Of a stretch of 64,000 nucleotides of DNA, positions 16,701 through 23,526 are shown one piece after another. The stretch covers positions 1-64,000 of the forward strand of contig CAOKWI010000002.1 in assembly GCA_948473115.1 (NCBI GenBank), given 5' to 3'. The notes under the pieces were generated by a model, which did not search any database, was not told the origin of the DNA, and saw only the letters and a program-made list of their open reading frames with translations. Origin of the DNA: an uncultured Lachnospiraceae bacterium. Its GTDB lineage: Bacteria; Bacillota; Clostridia; Lachnospirales; Lachnospiraceae. Each line of letters starts with the position of its first letter. Within the stretch, counting starts at the first letter, position 1. The translations under genes were made by a program, and so were the position numbers.

Positions 16701-17989
16701 TTCTTCTGCTCCAGGTCAGCCTTATTCTGCACCAAACCGGCTTTCTGGGCTTCCATTCCGGCAATCAGATTACCCACGGAATCCCTATCCGTCCAGTCGA
16801 TCATGGCCAGGATCTCTTCGTTCCCGCCAAGGGCTGCCGAGAGAGCCGCCTTCAGCCCCTCGACCGCGGCGCTGTCTCCCGACTCCACTGCCGCCTCAAA
16901 GGTGTCCTTTATCATGGAAAGACCGCTGACAGCTCCCTCCATCTGGGCGATCCCTGCGTCAATCTGCGCCATTCCCCCATCGATCTCGGTCATTCCCGCG
17001 TCGATCTGGGCAATCCCCGCGTCGATCCGAGCAATCCCGTCCTCCAGCTGCTTCGCCGAGGTCAGACTGCTTTTCAGATTATCAAGCTGGGATTTCAGCG
17101 TGAGCAGTTCCGTCTTCTTCGCCGCCAGTTCCGCCGAAGTCTTGGCCTGCGCCGCCTCCAGCTGCTCCTTCCCTTCCGACAGCGCATCCTTTCCATCGTC
17201 CAGCTTACTCTTGTTTTCATCCAGTTCCTTCTGTCCGTCCACAAGCTCCTGCCTGCCGTCCTCCAGCTCCTTCCGTCCGTCGTTCAGCTCCTTCCAGCCG
17301 TCAGAGATCTCTTTCCTGCCGTCCTCCAGCTGCTGTCTGCCGTCCTCCAGCTCCTCCTCGGCCTCCTCCATCTTATCGTCAATGGCCGCAAAAATTTTCT
17401 CGTTCAGTTCGTCCACCTTATCCTGCCGGATGATCACATGCACGCTCTCCTCCAGCAGACCGGTGGCGCTGACACTTGCCACCCCTTCTATGCTTTCCAG
17501 TTCAGGCATAATGGAATCCTGGACATAAGTGCTGATCTCTCCCGTGTCCATGCCGTCCACACCCACTGCCGCGATCATCACGGGCAGCATATCGGGGTTC
17601 AGCTTCATGATAATGGGATTGCCCACGGAATCATCCCAGTAACTCTTGATCTGATCCAGGCTCTCCCGGATCTCAAGTGAAACCGCATTCATATCTGCGG
17701 TCTGGGCAAACTCCAACACCACCATGGAATAATTTTCCGCAGATATGGAACTGATCCCCTCAATATTGCTGACCGTCGCCATACTGGCTTCCACCGGCTG
17801 GGTTACCACCATTTCCACCGTCTCCGGGCTGGCGCCAGGATATGTAGTCATGACAATGACATAGGGAAGGCTGATATTGGGCAGCAGGTCAGCCGTCATC
17901 CTGGTGAAGGATACTACGCCCAGGATGATCGCCAGCACAACGCCCACCAGTACCGTATAGGGCTTTTTTACGCTGAATTTTGAGATCAT
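13721..17989 (-). CDS. RND-family transporter with a long coiled-coil insert
   Basis: A 1422-residue membrane transporter of the RND/HAE type. It has a first membrane helix at about residues 12-30, the conserved FTRMTADLLPNI region, two sets of membrane helices in the C-terminal two thirds and internal duplication typical of the family. Residues 205-582, in the first extracellular loop, are an unusual Ala/Glu/Asp/Gln-rich coiled coil with 7-residue repeats (ELEDGRQ, IDAGIAQ). The start at 17989 has AGGAG upstream; the frame extends to 18145 without support. It probably exports hydrophobic compounds or lipids. No membrane-fusion partner is nearby, and the insert may take that role. Confidence 0.88.
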   Translation of the reverse strand: MISKFSVKKPYTVLVGVVLAIILGVVSFTRMTADLLPNISLPYVIVMTTYPGASPETVEMVVTQPVEASMATVSNIEGISSISAENYSMVVLEFAQTADMNAVSLEIRESLDQIKSYWDDSVGNPIIMKLNPDMLPVMIAAVGVDGMDTGEISTYVQDSIMPELESIEGVASVSATGLLEESVHVIIRQDKVDELNEKIFAAIDDKMEEAEEELEDGRQQLEDGRKEISDGWKELNDGRKELEDGRQELVDGQKELDENKSKLDDGKDALSEGKEQLEAAQAKTSAELAAKKTELLTLKSQLDNLKSSLTSAKQLEDGIARIDAGIAQIDAGMTEIDGGMAQIDAGIAQMEGAVSGLSMIKDTFEAAVESGDSAAVEGLKAALSAALGGNEEILAMIDWTDRDSVGNLIAGMEAQKAGLVQNKADLEQKKAELEAQKTQLEAQRQNMASALNAQTSGLGYAGYAAMIEQQMAAMGMADLDTAIAAINTGLSELEKGEMTAAIEFANGKASLSLGEYQMGVAGTQLDAAQKQIDSGWDAMKDAEDQLNSAADQLKDAQDQMKDAEDQLKEGEEQLEDARQNAYDSADLNGILTVEAIEGLLTAQNFSMPAGYVTEEGVDYMVRVGDKPSTVEELQTMPLLDLHMDGVPVITLGDVADVFYTDNSDEIYANVDGSAGIMLTIQKQTGYSTGEVSDLLADRFEELTEANPDLSLITLMDQGIYIDLVMDSIINNILFGGLLAILILIVFLKDLRPTLVVAFSIPISLVTAIVCMYFSGVTLNIISLSGLALGIGMLVDNSIVVIENIYRLRSEGYAVKEAAMEGAKEVSGAIMASTLTTVCVFLPIVFTEGITRQLFVDMGLTIAYSLLASLVIAMTVVPAMSSKMLAKTKEQKEGRLFGGLVKGYEKLLKISLKGKPVVFVIVLALLAASVALAFTNGTAFMSDMDSNQLTVTVELAEDATLEETAALTDQVVDAILSIEDVQNVGAMTSGGNMALLGGSSSGGAENVTAIYVVTRDDKSMSNEKIGDIIEEKTAGLDAEITVDTSSMDMTALGGSGISIQVRGRDLDALQRIAGEVAAILENVEGTADVSDGLEEADEELRVLIDRDKAVNYGLTVAQVFTQISAKLAEASSATTLVAADKDYSVYVMNGSDIELTRALVEEIEIKGTDEDGDSVKVPLSELASFEPAYALTSINRVEQTRYVQVSAAIAEGYNVGLVADDVEKALADYEVPSGYQLVFSGENETIEDAMEQMVLMLVLAIAFMYLIMVAQFQSLLSPFIIMFTIPLAFTGGFLGLYISGSEVSVIAMIGFVMLAGIIVNNGIVLIDYMNQLRAGGMEKREAILTAGRTRLRPVLMTALTTILALSTMVFSNDMGSEMGKPMAVVTIGGLLYGTLLTLVVIPCVYDVMIREKNTPVCPAGDEG

Positions 17990-18033
17990 CGCTCTTACTC
18001 CTGTACTATAATTTGTTCTGTCGCTCATTCCGT

Positions 18034-18049
18034 CCGACCAGTCGGTCGG
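18034..18049. promoter_or_regulatory. TetR-type operator palindrome
   Basis: CCGACCAGTCGGTCGG is a perfect 6-bp inverted repeat with a 4-bp spacer, 45 bp upstream of the RND start codon. Sequence and position are typical for TetR/AcrR operators, and the cognate repressor is encoded in the same operon. Confidence 0.7.
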
Positions 18050-18122
18050 TTTTTCTATCAAAAAGAATTGTGAAAAACAGCAGAAAACATGATCTGCCGA
18101 CTTTCCACTGTCACGAATTATA

Positions 18123-18150
18123 GAACCCTGACTGTTTAAAGTCAAGGTTC
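18123..18150. terminator. Hairpin between sigH and the RND operon
   Basis: GAACCCTGAC pairs with GTCAAGGTTC around a TGTTTAAA loop. A long T-run follows on the plus strand. On the minus strand, where the neighbouring genes run, the tail is TATAATTC, so it may be a weak terminator of sigH or part of the RND promoter region. Confidence 0.45.
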
Positions 18151-18178
18151 CATACTTTTTTTAATACTTTTATTATAT

Positions 18179-18799
18179 TTATAATATTTTTCTTATTTTT
18201 GCCTTCAGTCTCTGCAATGCATTGTCGGTGGCCTTCTCCTCCCGCCCCAGTACCCTGGCGATCTGGGAATAACTCATGCCTGTCATGTAGAGGTCGAGCA
18301 CTTGTTTTTCAAAGTCGCTCAGTTCCGTCTCTATGGTTTTCTCCAGGTAAGCCACCCGCTCCTTGTCCAGCACCAGCTCCTCCGGGCTGAGTTCCGCCCT
18401 GTCGGCGAGCAGCTCCGCCAGGGTGCTTTCCTCCCTGCCCTCCTGGTTGGTGCTGCCTGCATCCAGCGAAACATATGTGTTCAGGGGGAAATGCTTCCGC
18501 CGCTTCGCCGCCTGCACCGCCGTGTACATCTGTCTGCTGATGCACAGTTCCGCAAAGGTAAAGAAACTGGCGTCCCTTCCCATGTCATAATCGCGGACTG
18601 CCTTAAACAGGCCGATCATGCCCTCCTGGATCAGGTCGTCGCTGTCCGCCCCCAGGATGAACATCGACCTTGCCTTACTCCGCACCAGGTTCTTATACTT
18701 GTCACAGATATAATCCATAATGGCATCCTCCCCGTGACGGAGGCGGTCTATCAGTTCTTCGTCCGTATATGATTCATAATCCGCATTTTTATATACCAC
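18179..18799 (-). CDS. sigH: RNA polymerase sigma-H factor (sporulation/stationary phase)
   Basis: A 206-residue sigma-70-family protein. Region 2 is clear (DSDDLIQEGMIGLFKAVRDY, then FFTFAELCISRQM), and region 4 has a helix-turn-helix (MTGMSYSQIARVLGREEKAT). Length and the upstream neighbours rlmB, mrnC and cysS match the sigH locus of Clostridia. It starts with GTG, preceded by GGGGGGAAAGG. In spore formers this factor directs early sporulation and stationary-phase genes; the species' sporulation state cannot be judged from this window. Confidence 0.92.
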   Translation of the reverse strand: MVYKNADYESYTDEELIDRLRHGEDAIMDYICDKYKNLVRSKARSMFILGADSDDLIQEGMIGLFKAVRDYDMGRDASFFTFAELCISRQMYTAVQAAKRRKHFPLNTYVSLDAGSTNQEGREESTLAELLADRAELSPEELVLDKERVAYLEKTIETELSDFEKQVLDLYMTGMSYSQIARVLGREEKATDNALQRLKAKIRKIL

Positions 18800-18878
18800 T
18801 GCCTTTCCCCCCGTTCCCCTGGTACACCGTCCGGCAAATAACTTAGGGAAATGCTGATTAAAGCGTTTCCTTAGTTCC

Positions 18879-19619
18879 TTAGAGCATGCGCTGTCTCACG
18901 ATCTCGTACGCCAGCACGCCAGCCGCCACGGAGGCATTCAGGGAATCGATATCCCCCCTCATGGGAATGGCCGCCGTCATATCGCACTTTTCCTTCACCA
19001 GCCTGCCCACTCCCTGTCCCTCGCTGCCGATCACAAGGCCAATAGGTCCTTTCAGATCCAGCCGGTACATGGTGGTTCCATCCATATCCGCGCAGACAAA
19101 CCAAAGTCCTTCCTTTTTCAGTTCCTCAATGGTCTTTGCCAGGTTGGTTACCCTGGCTACCGGCGTGTAATTTAGTGCTCCCGCGGAGGTCCTGGCCACA
19201 GTGGCCGTCAGCCCCACCGCCCGGTTTTTGGGGATGATGACGCCATGGGCTCCCGCCAGGTTTGCGGTGCGGATGATGGCGCCCAGGTTATGGGGATCTT
19301 CAATATTATCCAGCAGAAAGAGAAAAGGAGGCTCCCCCTTCTCCCTGGCTGCCGCCAGGAGATCCTCCACCTCCGCATACTCATAAGCGGCGGCAACGGC
19401 AATCACCCCCTGGTGCTTACCCGTATCCGACATCTGATCCAGCCGCTCACGGGTCACATACTTCACCATGACATCCCGCTTCTTTGCCTCCCGTCTGACG
19501 GTCATGACAGGACCGTCCTGGCAGCCGTCCAAAATATATAATTTGTCTATTGTCCTGCCGGAGCGGAACGCCTCGATCACGGCGTTCCGCCCCTCAATGG
19601 TAAATTCTTCATATGCCAT
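18879..19619 (-). CDS. rlmB: 23S rRNA 2'-O-ribose methyltransferase (RlmB, SpoU family)
   Basis: A 246-residue SPOUT enzyme. The substrate-binding N-terminus starts MAYEEFTIEGRNAV. The knotted methyltransferase domain shows NLGAIIRTANLAGAHG (motif 1), VIGSEGQGVGRLV (motif 2) and IPMRGDIDSLNASVAAGV (motif 3). It methylates a guanosine ribose in 23S rRNA. AAAAGGAG lies ahead of the ATG at 19619; a longer frame to 19655 has no site. It sits between mrnC and sigH in the conserved Clostridia order. An RlmB-like paralogue of slightly different target cannot be excluded. Confidence 0.9.
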   Translation of the reverse strand: MAYEEFTIEGRNAVIEAFRSGRTIDKLYILDGCQDGPVMTVRREAKKRDVMVKYVTRERLDQMSDTGKHQGVIAVAAAYEYAEVEDLLAAAREKGEPPFLFLLDNIEDPHNLGAIIRTANLAGAHGVIIPKNRAVGLTATVARTSAGALNYTPVARVTNLAKTIEELKKEGLWFVCADMDGTTMYRLDLKGPIGLVIGSEGQGVGRLVKEKCDMTAAIPMRGDIDSLNASVAAGVLAYEIVRQRML

Positions 19620-19685
19620 ATGCTTTCTCCTTTTCCGTCCTGCCGCCGCAGCCACACCTCCATTGTATCAGTCCAGACTTTCCGC

Positions 19686-19703
19686 CATGCCGCCTTCGGC
19701 GGC
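19686..19703. repeat. Short GC hairpin between mrnC and rlmB
   Basis: TGCCGCC and GGCGGCA enclose a TTC loop in the 122-bp gap between the two genes. No T-run follows, so it is more likely an mRNA processing or stability element than a terminator. Confidence 0.4.
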
Positions 19704-19741
19704 ACAAACAATTCATGAAACCAAAACGTAAGGAACGCCAT

Positions 19742-20269
19742 TCACACTTCCATATTGACCAGTTCAAGGCCTTTCCGCACCAGTTCCAGCGCTCTGTCCA
19801 TGCGGTCCGTCAGGTAGAGATGGCCGATCACCGCCTCGAATCCTGTGGCTTTCAGGTAATCTGCCACGGAAGCATTTTTCGCCGTGGTATGGGGCTTGGA
19901 ATTTTTTCCCCTGCGGTAAACGGACTTCTCCTCCTCGGAAAGGCTCTCCATCAGCGCCTGAACTATCCTGGACTGGGCGTTAGCACTGACGTATCTCACA
20001 ACCGTCCTGTGAAGTTCGTTCACCGGACGGTTTGCCCTCCCCACTACCACCGTTCGGATAATGAGATCATAGACCGCATCCCCGATGTAGGCCAGGGCCA
20101 GGGGGGAATACGTCCTGATATCCTGCTGTTTTCCCGGGAAGGCGGCCAGAATTTCCGCCCGGAGTCCATCCGCACCGGTATTGTTGCTCGACTCTTCCTG
20201 TATGCTGGCACAGCCTTCTGCTTCCTGTATGCTGGCACAGCCTTCTGCCCCCTTTACGCTTTCTTCCAT
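19742..20269 (-). CDS. mrnC: Mini-ribonuclease III
   Basis: A 175-residue protein consisting of an RNase III catalytic domain without a double-stranded-RNA-binding domain. PLALAYIGDAVYDL holds the metal-binding Asp, and YRRGKNSKPHTT and a later VIGHLYLTDRMDRA complete the Mini-III pattern. In Firmicutes it matures 23S rRNA ends. It overlaps the end of cysS by 16 bp, the usual coupling. The N-terminus carries two perfect copies of AEGCASIQE (27-bp units at 20194-20247), an extension not typical of the family. Confidence 0.9.
   Translation of the reverse strand: MEESVKGAEGCASIQEAEGCASIQEESSNNTGADGLRAEILAAFPGKQQDIRTYSPLALAYIGDAVYDLIIRTVVVGRANRPVNELHRTVVRYVSANAQSRIVQALMESLSEEEKSVYRRGKNSKPHTTAKNASVADYLKATGFEAVIGHLYLTDRMDRALELVRKGLELVNMEV
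20194..20247. repeat. Perfect 27-bp tandem duplication in mrnC
   Basis: Two identical 27-bp units lie head to tail and encode the nonapeptide AEGCASIQE twice. Perfect identity suggests a recent duplication; an in-frame copy change would only alter the flexible N-terminus. Confidence 0.9.
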
Positions 20270-21675
20270 TTCACGCCCTCGCGGGTATCTTCCAGCACAA
20301 TACCCTTTTCCAGCAGTTCATTCCTGATGGCATCTGCCCTGGCAAAATCCTTCTCCTTCTTCGCCGCCCTGCGCTCCTCGATCTTTTCCAGAATATAGCT
20401 TTCCAATTCAGCATCCACGCCATGGTCCGCTTCCCTTGCGGCATGGGCCGTGGTCAGGTTCAGGGAAAGGACCTGGTCAAAACTCTCCGCCAGAGCATAC
20501 TTGGTGGCATCCGTCATGTCCGCCTTCAACATATCATAGAGCACGGTAATCGCCATGGAAGAATTCAGGTCATTGCACAGGGCCGCCTCAAACTGTTCCC
20601 TGTACTCTCCGAACTTTGCCTGGTCTACCTCGCCTTCTTTCTGTAGGCTGCCGATCTTTTTTACCAGTTTATCGTATGCGGCAACCATATTGTCCAGGTT
20701 TTCGTAAGAAAATTCCAGCGGCTTACGGTAATGGGACTGCAAGCAGAACAGCCTGTAAACAATGGGGTCGTAACCCTTGGATTCCAGAAGCGACACCGTG
20801 AGGAAATCTCCCTTGGACTTGCTCATCTTGCCGGATTTATCATTTAAATGATGTACATGGAACCAATAATTACACCATTTATGTCCCAGGTAAGCCTCAC
20901 TCTGGGCAACCTCATTGGTATGGTGCGGAAAAATATTATCCACGCCGCCGCAGTGGATATCCATGTACTCACCCAGATGCTTCATGCTGATGCAGGAGCA
21001 CTCGATATGCCAGCCGGGGTATCCGATGCCCCAGGGGCTATCCCACTTTAACTCCTGGTCGTCAAACTTGGACTTGGTGAACCACAGCACAAAATCACTT
21101 TTGTTCCTCTTATTCCGGTCCTCATCCACATCATCCCTCACCCCCACCAGCAGTTCCCTTTCGCTCTGGTTGGAGAACACATAGTAATCCTTTAGCTTAG
21201 AAGTATCAAAGTAGATGTTGCCGCCGCTCTCGTAGGCATATCCTTTTTCCAGAAGCCCTTCAATGACGCGGATAAAATCTGCAATGCAATTGGTGGCCGG
21301 TTCCACCACATCAGGCGTCTTGATATTCAGCTTTCCGCAGTCGCTGAAAAAGGCATCCGTGTAAAAACGGGCAATCTCCATCACGGTCTTATGCTCCCGC
21401 TTCGCCCCCTTCAGCATCTTATCCTCCCCTGTGTCCGCATCACTGGATAGATGCCCCACATCGGTGATGTTCATGACACGCTTTACATCGTAACCGATAT
21501 AGCGAAGGGTCTTTTCCAGCAAATCTTCCATGATATAGCTTCTCAGGTTGCCGATATGGGCATAGTGGTACACCGTCGGGCCGCAGGTATACATAGCCAC
21601 CTTCCCCGCCACATTGGGAATGAACGGTTCCACCTTCTTTGTCAATGTGTTGTACATCTGCAGTTTGTTTTCCAT
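20254..21675 (-). CDS. cysS: Cysteinyl-tRNA synthetase
   Basis: A 473-residue class I synthetase. It shows the zinc/active-site TCGPTVYHYAHIGNLRSY with the HIGH-like motif HIGN, a conserved GWHIECS zinc site, and KMSKSKG for the KMSKS loop. It charges tRNA-Cys. GGGAG lies ahead of the ATG at 21675. It follows cysE by about 150 bp, and both are downstream of a T-box leader, so serine acetylation and Cys charging appear to be regulated together by uncharged tRNA-Cys. Confidence 0.95.
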   Translation of the reverse strand: MENKLQMYNTLTKKVEPFIPNVAGKVAMYTCGPTVYHYAHIGNLRSYIMEDLLEKTLRYIGYDVKRVMNITDVGHLSSDADTGEDKMLKGAKREHKTVMEIARFYTDAFFSDCGKLNIKTPDVVEPATNCIADFIRVIEGLLEKGYAYESGGNIYFDTSKLKDYYVFSNQSERELLVGVRDDVDEDRNKRNKSDFVLWFTKSKFDDQELKWDSPWGIGYPGWHIECSCISMKHLGEYMDIHCGGVDNIFPHHTNEVAQSEAYLGHKWCNYWFHVHHLNDKSGKMSKSKGDFLTVSLLESKGYDPIVYRLFCLQSHYRKPLEFSYENLDNMVAAYDKLVKKIGSLQKEGEVDQAKFGEYREQFEAALCNDLNSSMAITVLYDMLKADMTDATKYALAESFDQVLSLNLTTAHAAREADHGVDAELESYILEKIEERRAAKKEKDFARADAIRNELLEKGIVLEDTREGVKWKKA

Positions 21676-21694
21676 ACTTATTTCTCCCATCACC

Positions 21695-21826
21695 ATTTAT
21701 TCTATCATCGTTTCTTTTATCGTTATTTCTTTCATCCCTGTTTCTTTATATCATTGTTTCTTTCATCTTTGTTTCTTTATATCTTTGTTTCTTTATATCT
21801 TTGTTTCTTTTATCATTGCTTTTTCA
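21695..21826. repeat. T-rich imperfect tandem repeat between cysE and cysS
   Basis: About eight imperfect copies of a 15-bp unit built on GTTTCTTTATATCTT fill this gap. On the transcribed strand this gives an A/G-rich unstructured spacer. No hairpin or promoter stands out. Confidence 0.7.
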
Positions 21827-22495
21827 TCATTCTGCGCGGAGACACTGTTTCATCTGCTGTTCCAGTTCCAGGACGCGGTTGATCAATTCTGTGTTGGCTC
21901 TCTGAAGATCCGCTATATCTTCCCGCACGGGATCCGGCAGATCCGTCTGGTTCATGGTATCCTGGGGCAGCGCCACATTACATCGTTTTACCACGCGCCC
22001 CGGCACCCCTACCACAGTAGAATTAGGCGGCACATCACAGAGCACCACGCTGCCCGCGCCGATCTTGCAGTTGTCACCGATGGTACAGGAACCCAGCACC
22101 TTCGCACCTGCACCGATCATAATGTTGCTGCCCAGGGTTGGATGACGCTTCCCGTGTTCCTTTCCTGTCCCTCCCAGCGTTACCCCCTGATACAAAGTGA
22201 CATTGTCGCCGATGATTGTGGTTTCTCCGATGATAACGCCATTTCCGTGGTCAATGAAGAATCCTTTTCCGATCCTTGCGCCAGGATGGATCTCAATGCC
22301 GGTCTTTCTCACCCCCCGCTGGGACATCCATCTGGCCCAGAAATAATGCCCGTTCTCATACCATCTGTGTGCCAGGCGGTAATGCAGCATTACCTTAAAG
22401 CTGGGGTAAAGAAACACCTCCATGGATGAGTGGATCGCCGGATCCCTCTCCCTGATAATCTTGATTTCTTCCTTAATACTGCCGATCATTCCCAT
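21827..22495 (-). CDS. cysE: Serine O-acetyltransferase
   Basis: A 222-residue left-handed beta-helix acetyltransferase. An N-terminal helical region leads to hexapeptide repeats, and HGNGVIIGETTIIGDNVT and LGGTGKEHGKRHPTLG hold the catalytic His residues and CoA site of CysE. It makes O-acetylserine, the first step of cysteine synthesis. AGGAG precedes the ATG at 22495. The C-terminal extension (about 40 residues, heptad-like LQRANTELINRVLELEQQM) is longer than usual and predicts a coiled coil. It is the first gene after the T-box. Confidence 0.93.
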   Translation of the reverse strand: MGMIGSIKEEIKIIRERDPAIHSSMEVFLYPSFKVMLHYRLAHRWYENGHYFWARWMSQRGVRKTGIEIHPGARIGKGFFIDHGNGVIIGETTIIGDNVTLYQGVTLGGTGKEHGKRHPTLGSNIMIGAGAKVLGSCTIGDNCKIGAGSVVLCDVPPNSTVVGVPGRVVKRCNVALPQDTMNQTDLPDPVREDIADLQRANTELINRVLELEQQMKQCLRAE

Positions 22496-22593
22496 AACTG
22501 ACTCCTGTGGACATATGCTAAGCAGAACCTTCACATTCATGGCCTAGAGCATGTTTAAAGTTTTTTTGCCTGCACGGCATGCACCGAAGCAGT

Positions 22594-22836
22594 CAAAAAC
22601 CGCAGATAATCCCTCTCCCTTTAGAGACGGTTTCATCCGCGGTTCCACTCTACTTAAAGGCATATGCCCTTCCCTCAATACGCATAACGCACGCCTGCGT
22701 GCCCGCCTTACAGCGGGCCTGCTCCCGGGCGCACTTCCCTTTTCTCCCGTGAAAACCGCTCACAGCAGCCGCGGCTTCTCTCTGGCACGTTACAAAAAGA
22801 TACTCTTCCCGTTCATCGCATTTCCTTTTCTTTCCT
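22594..22836 (-). promoter_or_regulatory. T-box riboswitch, probably tRNA-Cys specific
   Basis: The minus strand carries AGAGTGGAACCGCGG at 22637-22651, a near-perfect T-box antiterminator sequence. It is followed by a terminator stem (ATCCGCGGT at 22635-22643 pairing with ACCGCAGAT at 22599-22607) and TTTTT at 22594-22598. A long structured Stem I region lies upstream. AGTGCG near 22730 contains TGC, a Cys codon, in a plausible specifier position. The downstream genes cysE and cysS fit a cysteine response. The specifier assignment is inference. Confidence 0.9.
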
Positions 22837-22839
22837 ATT

Positions 22840-22868
22840 AGGATATGCAAAAAAATGATTTTTGTCAA
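22840..22868 (-). promoter_or_regulatory. Promoter of the cysE-cysS T-box transcript
   Basis: TTGACA at 22863-22868 and TATCCT at 22840-22845 are spaced by 17 bp on the minus strand. The -35 overlaps the stop region of ispF. The -10 is imperfect, so strength is uncertain. Confidence 0.6.
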
Positions 22869-23404
22869 CCCCTCCTGCTGCAGCCGCTGCAGCCTTCGCA
22901 TTCTCCGGCTGTTGGAACTGCCGTCAGGTCAAAGGGACTGGTCAGCATACAGATCGCCTGTGAAGAGATACCCTCACCGGATCCTGTGAAGCCAAGCCCC
23001 TCCTCCGTGGTTGCCTTCACATTAATGTGATCTGTATCCATCTCCAGGGCTCTGGCAATATTTTCCCTCATGGCGTCAATATGGGGACGCATTTTCGGCG
23101 CCTGGGCAATAATGACAGCGTCAATATTCTCAATGAGAAAACCTTTCTCCGCCAGCAGCTGCCCCACTTTTTCCAGAAGCGCCAGGGAAGAGATTCCCTC
23201 ATACACAGGGTCAGTATCGGGAAAATGCTTCCCGATATCTCCCAGTGCGGCGGCTCCCAGCAGTGCATCCATTATGGCATGAAGAAGCACATCTGCATCC
23301 GAATGTCCCAGCAGCCCCTTTTCATAGGGTATTGACACACCGCCGATGATCAATTCCCTGTTCTCCACCAGCCGGTGGACGTCATATCCCAATCCAACTC
23401 TCAT
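22865..23404 (-). CDS. ispF: 2-C-methyl-D-erythritol 2,4-cyclodiphosphate synthase
   Basis: A 179-residue enzyme of the MEP isoprenoid pathway. It starts [14 protein letters not shown] with the metal-binding Asp-x-His, followed by [22 protein letters not shown] and the family's [13 protein letters not shown] near the C-terminus. The last 20 residues ([15 protein letters not shown]) extend past the usual end and include three Cys, an oddity without an assigned role. The Shine-Dalgarno (AGGGA) is modest. No other MEP gene is near. Confidence 0.93.
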   Translation of the reverse strand: MRVGLGYDVHRLVENRELIIGGVSIPYEKGLLGHSDADVLLHAIMDALLGAAALGDIGKHFPDTDPVYEGISSLALLEKVGQLLAEKGFLIENIDAVIIAQAPKMRPHIDAMRENIARALEMDTDHINVKATTEEGLGFTGSGEGISSQAICMLTSPFDLTAVPTAGECEGCSGCSRRG

Positions 23405-23526
23405 ATCTGTCCCTGCCTGCCCTCCACAGTTATCCTATTTCTTTAATCTCATCCCGCCTGCGTTTCTCCACAATCGTATCCTGCGTGATTCGTCTTGCCT
23501 GCGCTTCTCTATGGCCGTATCTCATT

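Noticed and set aside
16064..17680. Another long plus-strand frame (538 codons)
   Set aside because: It is antisense to the coiled-coil insert of the RND gene. Its Leu/Gln/Arg repeats simply mirror the 7-residue repeats on the other strand.
18123..18150. Taken at first as the sigH terminator
   Set aside because: The T-run is on the plus-strand side, the wrong side for sigH. It is kept as a low-confidence hairpin only.
21614..22429. 271-codon plus-strand frame with very hydrophobic start
   Set aside because: It reads the T-rich intergenic repeat and then the antisense strand of cysE; the hydrophobic segment is an artefact of the repeat.
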